A stretch of 64,000 nucleotides of DNA from a virus. A program made the translations under genes and the position numbers. The first letter of the stretch is position 1. Each line of letters starts with the position of its first letter. Where the stretch lies: positions 1 to 64,000 of IMG/VR virus record IMGVR_UViG_3300025543_000013; one strand, written 5' to 3'. Below, piece by piece: positions 36,844 through 45,200 of this stretch. The notes under the pieces were generated by a model. The model had not been told where the DNA came from, did not search any database, and was given only the letters and a program-made list of their open reading frames with translations.

Positions 36844-37823
36844 TTACACTAAATTCTGAGTTGTGTAATCCTATGAATATATATTTTCAAAATAACGAGA
36901 TACAATATTCAAATGATAATCCAACTATTATAAAGTTGAATGAAAATGAAAGAAATCAAGATGAACTTAATAATAAAATATTTATAAAGTTAGACGAAAA
37001 ATTTCATATACCAGAAGAATATATTAATAGTATACTAAAAAATAATAAGATAATCGCAAGTGTTAATTGTAATATTAATCATCCAAATTATTACTTTGAC
37101 CCGTTATTATATATGTACTACTTTTATTTTTTATTTGGATTTAATCATTTATCTTATAATCAACTTGATGTTCGTAAAACAAATTTAGTCGGTTGTTATC
37201 ATTTATTTAATTATAAAAATGACAGAGATTATTGTCATAATTTTATTGATGAACACTTGATAGAAAAAATTCATATTTACAATACCAAAAAAGATTCAAA
37301 AGTAATAAATGACACTGCAAAAGTAATTAATAAAAATATGGGTAAACAACAATGGAATTCAAATCATATAGCGGGATATAGTGATTACATAACATCAGCA
37401 GTTGGATTAATACACGATAGTATGGGATTTTATTTACAGAACTCAGAACAAAATTATTTAATTGAACCAGAACAATGTTATTTAAATGAAAAAGCATTAA
37501 AAGGTATTTTGTTTTCTAAATTAAATATTCCATTTATATTAAACACTACACTAAAAAATTTTAAGATTTTAAGAGAAACAGGATTTTGGTTTTTAAATTC
37601 TGAGTTTACCGACTATGATGTAAAAGTCGGAATAGTCAAAACTATAAGTTTTTTAAATGAGTTACACCGACAAACAGGTGATTATCAACAAACTCATAGT
37701 AAATTAGTTGATATGTTTGGAGAAAAAATGCAAAATAATTACAATTTATTTCACAAATATTTGGAAAAACCATACAACTACAACAAATTCTTAGAGTTCA
37801 TTTCAAACAATAAAACTTCCTAA
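36840..37823 (+). CDS. Putative glycosyltransferase, phage TEK family (copy 5 of 5, most diverged)
   Basis: 327 residues from ATG 36840 (ATGA overlap). YLNEKALKGILFSKLNIPFIL followed by LKNFKILRETGFWFL corresponds to the E-K, P-F-hydrophobic and L-x-x-x-G-F pattern of copies 2 and 3, but the threonine is Asn and the basic N-R segment is not recognised. Last gene of the cassette; a promoter-like box and the P-loop kinase follow. Confidence 0.35.
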   Translation: MITLNSELCNPMNIYFQNNEIQYSNDNPTIIKLNENERNQDELNNKIFIKLDEKFHIPEEYINSILKNNKIIASVNCNINHPNYYFDPLLYMYYFYFLFGFNHLSYNQLDVRKTNLVGCYHLFNYKNDRDYCHNFIDEHLIEKIHIYNTKKDSKVINDTAKVINKNMGKQQWNSNHIAGYSDYITSAVGLIHDSMGFYLQNSEQNYLIEPEQCYLNEKALKGILFSKLNIPFILNTTLKNFKILRETGFWFLNSEFTDYDVKVGIVKTISFLNELHRQTGDYQQTHSKLVDMFGEKMQNNYNLFHKYLEKPYNYNKFLEFISNNKTS

Positions 37824-37828
37824 GTTTA

Positions 37829-37835
37829 TATTTAT
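37829..37835 (+). promoter_or_regulatory. ATATTTAT box before the P-loop kinase gene
   Basis: TTATATTTATAATTGTATACAAAT, read in parts: the box, then GTATACAAAT, which recurs word for word after the box at 63535. ATG 37868 is 32 bases downstream. It separates the sugar cassette from the cargo and lysis region. Confidence 0.5.
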
Positions 37836-37867
37836 AATTGTATACAAATATAAATTTTAGGACTAAA

Positions 37868-38611
37868 ATGATTAAATTATCAGAATTATTACACGAAGGT
37901 ATCAATGACCCAGGTATTTTAAAAGCCGTTTTCTTAGCCGGAGGGCCTGGTTCAGGTAAAACCTATGTAGCCAAAGGTCTATTTGGTATTCCTGAACGAC
38001 TAAACATATCCCAAACTGGTTTGAAAATGGTCAATTCTGATAAAGAACTCAAACATCTTTTAAACAAATACGGATTCGGTACTGATTTAGACTCATTACC
38101 AGATGAAGTATTTTCAAATTTAACCAATCCTAAAGACCCAGAATATAGTGGATTGAGAACTTATGCAAAAGAACTCACCAAAGAACGACAAAGACTTTAT
38201 GCACAAGGTCGTTTAGGTATGATTATCGACGGAACCGGAGATGATTATCAAAAGATTGCACGAGAAAAGAAAGAATTAGAAGATATCGGATACGATACTT
38301 ATATGATTTTTGTCAACACTACATTAGAAGTAGCACTTGATAGAAATGAAAAAAGAGATAGAGTTTTACCTAAACATATTGTTGCGGATTCTCACAAAGA
38401 AGTAGTTCGTAATATTGGTGGATTTCAAGGATTGTTTGGTTCTGGTAATTTTATGGTTGTTGATAACAATCAATATCGAACAGAAGAAGAAGCAACCAAA
38501 CGATTCAATATGTTGGTTAAAAAAGGATTAGGTAAATTTATATCAGCACCCGTTAAAAATAAACGAGGACAAGCTTGGATACGACATAACAAACTATTAA
38601 AGGGGAAATAA
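37868..38611 (+). CDS. P-loop kinase (zeta-toxin-like) with capsid-leader-like N-terminus
   Basis: 247 residues. GGPGSGKT (25-32) is a Walker A loop; MVNSDKE and IIDGTGDD fit the zeta-toxin/polynucleotide-kinase-like group, which phosphorylates nucleotides, sugars or RNA ends. The first ten residues, MIKLSELLHE, belong to the leader family seen in at least ten other proteins here, ending in L-x-E, a T4-type prohead-protease site. If cut, the kinase would begin at Gly11. I chose ATG 37868; an upstream alternative would add ten unrelated residues. Confidence 0.7.
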   Translation: MIKLSELLHEGINDPGILKAVFLAGGPGSGKTYVAKGLFGIPERLNISQTGLKMVNSDKELKHLLNKYGFGTDLDSLPDEVFSNLTNPKDPEYSGLRTYAKELTKERQRLYAQGRLGMIIDGTGDDYQKIAREKKELEDIGYDTYMIFVNTTLEVALDRNEKRDRVLPKHIVADSHKEVVRNIGGFQGLFGSGNFMVVDNNQYRTEEEATKRFNMLVKKGLGKFISAPVKNKRGQAWIRHNKLLKGK

Positions 38612-38612
38612 A

Positions 38613-39095
38613 ATGTTAATATCATTTGACGAAATTATAGAAGTAACTTTACACCACGAAGGTGGATATGTTCACGACCCAAATGACTTGGGTGGAGAAA
38701 CCAACTTCGGTATTGCAAAAAGATTTTATCCAGATGTAGATATTAAAAATCTTACAGAAGACGAAGCAAAAGAAATTTATCGTAGAGATTATTGGGATAA
38801 AAACAGAGTGGAAGAACTACCAGAACACCTTAGACATATATTTTTCGATATGTGTGTAAATCAAGGTAGAGGAACCGCAGTAAAAATTTTACAACGAGCT
38901 TGTGTTGCTAAAGGAGCAGACATCGCAATTGACGGAGGTATGGGGCCAGGAACTATGAACGCAATCGAAACCTACAAACCTTCCGCAGATAGAGTTCGTT
39001 GTTATAGATTAAAACATTATTATGATTTAGTAAATGCAAAACCAGAACAAGAAAGATTTTTGTTCGGTTGGTTTAAACGAGCAATATCAGTATAG
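38613..39095 (+). CDS. Endolysin, glycoside hydrolase family 108 (N-acetylmuramidase)
   Basis: 160 residues. HHEGGYVHDPNDLGGETNFGI (key residues Glu16-Gly-Gly-Tyr, Asp, Gly-Gly-x-T-x-x-G-I) is the GH108 signature with the catalytic Glu16. YWDKNRVEELP and a C-terminal PG_binding_3-like region (IDGGMGPGTMNAI) complete the family's usual length. It has no signal peptide or membrane segment, so it would need a holin, which I did not identify. Confidence 0.85.
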   Translation: MLISFDEIIEVTLHHEGGYVHDPNDLGGETNFGIAKRFYPDVDIKNLTEDEAKEIYRRDYWDKNRVEELPEHLRHIFFDMCVNQGRGTAVKILQRACVAKGADIAIDGGMGPGTMNAIETYKPSADRVRCYRLKHYYDLVNAKPEQERFLFGWFKRAISV

Positions 39096-39105
39096 GAGAA
39101 AATAA

Positions 39106-39378
39106 ATGGCAACACCAGTTCAAGGTTCATTCATAGATAGAACTAAAAACATAGAGAGACCAAATTCATTTAAAGTTGTTAATAGTATTAATGACGCAAT
39201 TTATGAACCAACAGGTTCTAATTTAAATTCAGCTTTTACCGTGAGTGGTGAAGGATATGAACTTAGAGGTTTAGATGGTGGTTCAATAACAGGTGGATTA
39301 GCAAGTGGTAGTGTATACAATGTATCATTATCATATGTTAGTGCATCATCATTTGCAACTGTAAACTTATTTAGATAA
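39106..39378 (+). CDS. Small beta-rich hypothetical, probably virion-associated
   Basis: 90 residues, rich in Ser, Gly and Asn, with no charge clusters. The strand-like GSVYNVSLSYVSASSFATVNLF end and the alternating pattern resemble small virion decoration or fibre pieces. GGAG ribosome site. Overlaps the next gene by one base. No family recognised. Confidence 0.5.
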   Translation: MATPVQGSFIDRTKNIERPNSFKVVNSINDAIYEPTGSNLNSAFTVSGEGYELRGLDGGSITGGLASGSVYNVSLSYVSASSFATVNLFR

Positions 39379-39755
39379 TGTCAGAACAAATATCACAGAT
39401 TATACGAGAAGTCATCACAGAACTGATTGACGATAGTCGTTGTGTTCGTTGTGGTTCAATCACTAATGAAGACTTGAGAAAGTGGTTCGGTAAAGGTGGA
39501 GCCGGAGGAACAACCAAAGGTGGTTGGGACAGATATGGTTCAGACGGACAGAAACTTGGTAAATGTGGTGGTGGAAAAGAAGGTGGTGCATATGCCGCAT
39601 GTTTAAGTGCCGAGAAAGCTCGTAAACTTGGCCCAGACGGAAGAGCAGCATTTGTTCGTCGTAAAAGACGAGACCAAAAGAAAGCAGGCGATACCAAAAA
39701 AGGAAGACAAAGAACCAAAGGTAAAGCACCAGTAATGAGTAAAACAGGAGCATAA
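39378..39755 (+). CDS. Small basic Gly/Lys-rich protein, candidate capsid cargo
   Basis: 125 residues. A helical start (SQIIREVITE, ending I-T-E) precedes a two-cysteine pair (CVRC) and a Gly-rich region: DLRKWFGKGGAGG, GKCGGGKEGG, YAACLSAEKARKLGPDGRAAFVRRKRR-type pattern (K/R-rich tail). Similar Gly/Cys/Arg modules occur in T4-like phages and NCLDV viruses, often as parts of larger proteins. High basic charge suggests nucleic-acid binding in the head. Confidence 0.55.
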   Translation: MSEQISQIIREVITELIDDSRCVRCGSITNEDLRKWFGKGGAGGTTKGGWDRYGSDGQKLGKCGGGKEGGAYAACLSAEKARKLGPDGRAAFVRRKRRDQKKAGDTKKGRQRTKGKAPVMSKTGA

Positions 39756-39756
39756 G

Positions 39757-40245
39757 GTGATTAAATTACACGACATACTTAATGAAGCAGAAAAAAAAGG
39801 TTGTCCTTTACCAACACAAGATATTGATTTAAATTTAAAAAATCGTAATAAAGCATTTAAAAAATATAACTATGGGCCAGCAGACCCAAGACACGATTTA
39901 AATACAGATGTGGATAAATTAGATTATGCTAATTTAAAAGAAAGTGATTTTAAATCAAAAGAAGAATTACAAAACTCACCAAACATTGAGTATTGGAAAA
40001 AATTACAGGATATCTACAATACAGAAGATATATTCGCAATCTTAAAACAAAGATGTGGTAATTGTGCAGCATTTAACATTACGGACAAAATGAGAGATTG
40101 TATTAAAAAAGGTATCGGAGATGAAGCACCAGCAGAACCAATTATTAAAGTTGGTGAAATTGGATATTGTAGATTTTTAAAATTTAAATGTGCGGCAGCC
40201 AGAACTTGTCAAGCTTGGGTAAGCGGTGGGCCGATTAAAGACTAA
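39757..40245 (+). CDS. Cysteine-rich protein with capsid-leader-like N-terminus
   Basis: 162 residues, GTG start. MIKLHDILNE then AEKKGCPLP: the leader ends in L-N-E. Seven further cysteines lie in the second half: CGNCAAF, MRDC, GYCRFLKFKC, RTCQAW, spaced like a metal or Fe-S site. The set RCGNCAAF...TCQAWV seems conserved among marine T4-like phages in my memory. No reaction is known. Metal-binding cargo is a guess. Confidence 0.55.
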   Translation: MIKLHDILNEAEKKGCPLPTQDIDLNLKNRNKAFKKYNYGPADPRHDLNTDVDKLDYANLKESDFKSKEELQNSPNIEYWKKLQDIYNTEDIFAILKQRCGNCAAFNITDKMRDCIKKGIGDEAPAEPIIKVGEIGYCRFLKFKCAAARTCQAWVSGGPIKD

Positions 40246-40562
40246 TGGCAGGAGATTGTTATCAAGCAAATGGTAATTTTATCATTACCAAAATGGGAGA
40301 CAATGATTTCAAATTGTGTCACGGAGTTGCTTTATTAGCAAGTGATAAAAAACCTTTTGGTCATTGTTGGATAGAAAAGGGTGGTGCAATATTAGATTTT
40401 TCTAATGGTAAAAAAATTGCAACCACTAAAAAGAAATATTATGAATTGGGTGGAATACCAGTTTCAGGATATAAGAATTATTTTTACACACCTGCGGAAG
40501 CAGCAAAGAAAATGGTTGAAACAGGACATTGGGGGCCTTGGGATTCCAAACCACCGAGATAA
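40245..40562 (+). CDS. Hypothetical protein with papain/NlpC-like Cys-His-Asp pattern
   Basis: 105 residues. DCYQANG at the N-terminus, then LCHGV, GHCWIE and ILDFSNGK give a Cys-His-Asp order reminiscent of small thiol hydrolases or transglutaminase-like proteins, with W-I-E after the His. The fit is by eye and weak. It is coupled to the Cys-rich gene (one-base overlap). Confidence 0.4.
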   Translation: MAGDCYQANGNFIITKMGDNDFKLCHGVALLASDKKPFGHCWIEKGGAILDFSNGKKIATTKKKYYELGGIPVSGYKNYFYTPAEAAKKMVETGHWGPWDSKPPR

Positions 40563-40565
40563 ATT

Positions 40566-42224
40566 ATGGCAGAATTTTTTATAGATGAACCAAGAGAAAT
40601 TGGAAAAAAAAGAGATAGATTATCTTCTCGTGAATTGAGTATGATAAAAGATAAGGCGTTTGAATCTTATAATGAGATGTTAAACTTGCCTAAATATAAC
40701 AACCCGAAGGTAAATGAAATGATAGATATTACACCATCACATATTGAATTATTGAGAACTACTTTTGATACCGTCAAAGGTATCAATCCAAGTGGTGGTG
40801 CATACAAGAACTTAGTTGCATTTTTAGACAATCTAAGTCAAAGTTCATTAAAAAAATTATCCAATGCAAGAATTAAATTTGTTTCACCATTGGCAAAAAA
40901 CAGATTAAATAAAAATGAAATGTTAAACAAACCTAATTATATTAGAAATGTAGCACCAATTCCGGCAAACCAAAAAGACGGAGAACATCAATATTATAAT
41001 CCAGAAGTGGAAGAAGACAAAATTCCAGGTGGATTAGCCAAAGGAATGAGTTTAAATGATATTGCTAAAAAACACAATGTAGATATTGAAGTGTTGAAAA
41101 AAGAATTCGTCAAAGGTGTGAAAACCGAAATGGAACACACCACAGATAAAGAAGTGGCAAAAGAAATTGCACTTGACCATATTTTTGAAGACCCAAAGTA
41201 TTATACAAAGTTGGCAACAATAGAAGAAGATTGGTCAGACAAATACAAAAGAAGTATTGATTGCAACAACCCAAAAGGATTTAGTCAAAAGGCACATTGT
41301 CAAGGACGAGAAAAAAGAGAAGGAATTAATGAACGAGCACAACAAGCAGTATCGGGTGGAAAAGTTCATAAAAATATTACAGGATTTAATTTACCATACA
41401 AAGGTAGAAAATACAAAGAAATAGATATGGAAGTTAAAAAAATTGACAACAAAACAGAAAAAGTTTTATTAAGAATTTTAAATCCAAAAAATTTATTCGG
41501 ACAACAAGTCGAAGTAACATTTAAAGAACTTCGTAGAGGCCCGTTTATGAAAACCGACACCAGTAAAGATGTTAAGGAGAATACTATGAAATCATTAAGT
41601 GAAATGATAAAAGAAATCACAATAGAAGAAAAGTTAAATTTATTTACGGAAAAGAATGTTCCGACAGACCCAGGTAAATGGGCATACTACAAAGCACAAG
41701 CTAAGAAAAAGTTTGATGTATATCCAAGTGCATATGCAAATGGATGGGCAGCAAAACAATATAAAGCAGCTGGTGGTGGTTGGAGAAAATCAAAAAGTGA
41801 ATCCTTAGAAGAAGCTTGTTGGGTAGGATATAAACAAGTCGGTATGAAAGACAAAGGTGGAAAGAAAGTTCCTAATTGTGTAAAAGAAATCACAGAAATA
41901 TTTTACGAAGAAAATGGAAAAGGACACGGATACACTTTTGAATACATTAGAGAAAACGATTTAAACGAAGCAGAATACCAAGGTCGTAAAGTTAAACTTG
42001 GTAAACCAATGCAAGGTGATGTCAAAAAATTTAAAGTATATGTTAAGAATCCAGAAGGAAATGTCGTCAAAGTAAACTTTGGACACAAAGGTAAAGACGG
42101 TGAAAAAACAATGAGAATTAGAAAATCTAATCCAGAGGCAAGAAAGAATTTTAGAGCAAGACATAATTGTGATAATCCAGGCCCACGCCACAAAGCGAGA
42201 TACTGGTCTTGTCGCAAATGGTAG
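40566..42224 (+). CDS. Mosaic protein of five or more small phage modules (candidate capsid polyprotein)
   Basis: 552 residues. Modules in order: unassigned 1-150; a DUF5661-like helical module (about 154-222: GLAKGMSLNDIAKKHNVD, then EMEHT, IALDHIFEDPKYY); CNNPKGFSQKAHCQG (about 233-247); an internal ATG at residue 341; GKWAYYKAQAKKKF with AYANGWAAKQY (about 367-400); ACWVGYKQVGMKDKGGKKVPNC (about 415-436, first and last Cys conserved); and a C-terminal CDNPGPRHKARYWSC. Several junctions end in I/L-x-E: IEE, INE, IKE, LEE, LNE. AAGGAG precedes the internal ATG at 41586, so a shorter product is likely. Confidence 0.6.
   Translation: MAEFFIDEPREIGKKRDRLSSRELSMIKDKAFESYNEMLNLPKYNNPKVNEMIDITPSHIELLRTTFDTVKGINPSGGAYKNLVAFLDNLSQSSLKKLSNARIKFVSPLAKNRLNKNEMLNKPNYIRNVAPIPANQKDGEHQYYNPEVEEDKIPGGLAKGMSLNDIAKKHNVDIEVLKKEFVKGVKTEMEHTTDKEVAKEIALDHIFEDPKYYTKLATIEEDWSDKYKRSIDCNNPKGFSQKAHCQGREKREGINERAQQAVSGGKVHKNITGFNLPYKGRKYKEIDMEVKKIDNKTEKVLLRILNPKNLFGQQVEVTFKELRRGPFMKTDTSKDVKENTMKSLSEMIKEITIEEKLNLFTEKNVPTDPGKWAYYKAQAKKKFDVYPSAYANGWAAKQYKAAGGGWRKSKSESLEEACWVGYKQVGMKDKGGKKVPNCVKEITEIFYEENGKGHGYTFEYIRENDLNEAEYQGRKVKLGKPMQGDVKKFKVYVKNPEGNVVKVNFGHKGKDGEKTMRIRKSNPEARKNFRARHNCDNPGPRHKARYWSCRKW
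41574..41588 (+). promoter_or_regulatory. Internal ribosome site and in-frame start inside the mosaic gene
   Basis: AAGGAG (41574-41579) sits six bases before an in-frame ATG (41586). Translation from here would give a 212-residue protein beginning MKSLSEMIKE, itself a leader of the cargo type. This suggests two formerly separate genes now fused in frame. Confidence 0.6.
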
Positions 42225-42231
42225 GAGAGTT

Positions 42232-45200
42232 ATGAAATCAAAACTAACAGAATGGTTAGTTAAACCTTATATCAATGAAGGCGTTGAACTCGACATTGAA
42301 GTCGGTGATGACGTCTTGATGGGTAGGTTTAAAAACAAACGAGTCAAAGTCAAATCTATTGATTGGAATGACAAAGGTGATTTATTAATCAACGGAAGAC
42401 CCGCATTAAAATTTAGAAAAGTAGACAATGATAGAAAATTACTACCGACTAAAAAGTCAGGTGAGGATTCCATAGAACCAGATTCCGATAGAAAAGGTAT
42501 TGATGACGAATTCCCATATTACAAAACAGAAAACACAATGCACGAGTGTATTGCATTTTCTAAAAAGTTTGGAGACGATATTGTATTGGGAAAAAATCGT
42601 GATAGAAATTACACACCAGAATTAAAAATCGTAAGAGAAATAAGTGGAAACGGAATAGAAGTTTGTTATGTTCAAGACCAAGATACAGATTGGTCAGAAG
42701 GTATGAACTCAAATGGTATTGGATTGGTTAATTCAGCATTATTTGTTAAACGAGATGAAAAAGATTATGATAAATCTAAAAAGAAAAAGGCTCCTTCCAA
42801 AGACGGAATTCGTATAAGACACGCATTATCAAAAGATACACTACGAGATGTTGTGGAATCATTGGTTAAATTCGACACAGGAGTTAAAGGACACACAATC
42901 GTAAGTGATGGTAAAAAAGTAGTGGTGATTGAAAACACCAGTAGAACAAAAGCATCAGTCAAAATACACGACATATCTAATTCAGTCGTTAGAACAAATC
43001 ACGGACTTGAACATCCAGAACAAGGATATACAAGAGGGCCAGATAGAATTTCATCTCAATTGAGATTAAAAAATGCACAAAACATTATTGATAATGAAAG
43101 TGATTACAAAAAATTATTTCCTAAATTTTATAACCATACACAAAATAAAGGCCCAAAATATGATGTCGTAAGAGCACAAAATAAATTATGGACATCAAGT
43201 CAAATTTTAATGAATTTAAATAAACGAGAAATGATGTTGTATTTAATTCCAGGAGCAGTCAAGTTTATTGGTGTGGAAAACAAATTACCAAAAGGATATG
43301 ATAAAAAAATTAATTTAGTGGTTCGTGAATACGAACATAGTCCAAGTGATAAATACGGAACTTATGTTAAAACAACTGAAAAACCAAAACCAAGTGCCAT
43401 TAAAGATAAAGACATCAAAGTAGAAAGTTTCTTTGGATTAGAAGCAAAAAGAATTCCAAGAAAAAAAGGACAACATCAAGGTTCATCAAGTCATTCAGAT
43501 TTATACACAGATGAAAATCCAAAAGGAACAATACACGGATTAAAGTTTGCAACCGTAGATGACGCAAAAAAATCCGTTAGTAAAATAAAAGGTAGTGGTA
43601 AATCTCACGCTCACAAAATACAAGCGGCAGTTGCTATGGAACAACGAGCAAGAGAAATGGGTAAAACTGCACAAGCAGCAGTTTATCGTAGTTATATCAA
43701 CCAGATGAAAAAGAAGACCAAAGAAAAGAATGAGGGATTTTTTGGATTAGGAGCAGGAGACATTCCTTCACCAAGTCGTAAAATGGTAAAGAAAATGAAA
43801 AAGAAAGGAAATACATCAGTTCCTTATGGTAGTGGATATAAAAAAGTAAACGAACAAAAATCAAAAATTAAAAAAGTAATCGCAATATATCCAGGTCGTT
43901 TTCAACCATTCGGCCCACATCATAAAAAAGTATTTGACGCATTATCAAGTAAATTTGATGACGCTTACATCACAACATCAAACATCAAACAACCACCAAG
44001 ACACCCAATGAACTTTAATGAAAAAGTTCGTCATATGGTAAAAATGGGTGTTCCAAAAAATAAAATCGTTCAAGAAAAAAGTCCTTATGTGGCAAATAAT
44101 TTATTGAGAAAGTTTGATAAAGATACCACCGCAGTTGTTTATGTGTTTGGTGCAAAAGACGCCGGTAGATTAGCAGGTGGAACCAAGAAATCAGGTGGTA
44201 AAACTTATTATCAAGATTTAAAATCAAATATCAATGATTTAAAAGGATATGAAGAACACGGATACATTTATACCGCACCGCATGTAAATGTTAGTGGTAT
44301 ATCAAGTGGAACAGAAATCCGTAATTTATTAGGTAGTCCAAAGTTTGATGAAAAGAAAAGACAACAAATCTTTAAAAAAACATTTGGTTATTTTGACCAA
44401 GGTTTGTATAATATGTTGACCAATAAATTTAAAAAATTATTTGAATTTTATCAACAACCACAAGTAAAAAAATTATTGAAAGAAGTCAGTGCATTAGGAA
44501 CTCATTTTAACGGAAGTGATTTAGATGATGAGGGTATGTATGATTTTTTTGGGTCTATTGATGATTATGTTAGAGTATCACCAATGCATGCAGAAATTTT
44601 AGGTTGGGAGTTAATTGGATTTCCAATTCGTGACACAGAAGATATGATGTTTACTATTATGTCAGATGATTATGAAAAAGATAGAGTTGATACTACGACT
44701 TTTGGTAGAACGATTAATCAAAACACAAGAAATACTAAATCAGTAGATAATCCATTTCCAAAATATAAAGAACATATGAGAAATGTTGTGGGTAATTTAG
44801 GTTGGGAAATAATTAAATTTTACGGAGAAGAATCATTTACCAAGATGAAAGATTCACCAACACTAAATAAAAAAGATGTATATAAAGGTGTTGACCATAT
44901 TAAAGATAAATTAGCAGAAGAATTTGTTGAAGATGTAAAAAAAGTCTTTTTAATTGAAGGTGGAGCATACGGACATATGAATCACCCGTTTGACGATAAT
45001 AATTTGACGTTTTCAGATTTGAAGAATATAATTATATATGGGTTAGAAGGAACTTTAAATCGTGAAGATAATGTTTCTGAAAAACTTGACGGACAAAACC
45101 TAATGGTAAGTTGGGTTGACGGAAATTTAAGAGCAGCCCGAAACAAAGGACACCTAAAAAATGGTGGTAAAACAGCACCAACAACCGCAGGTATCGCAAG

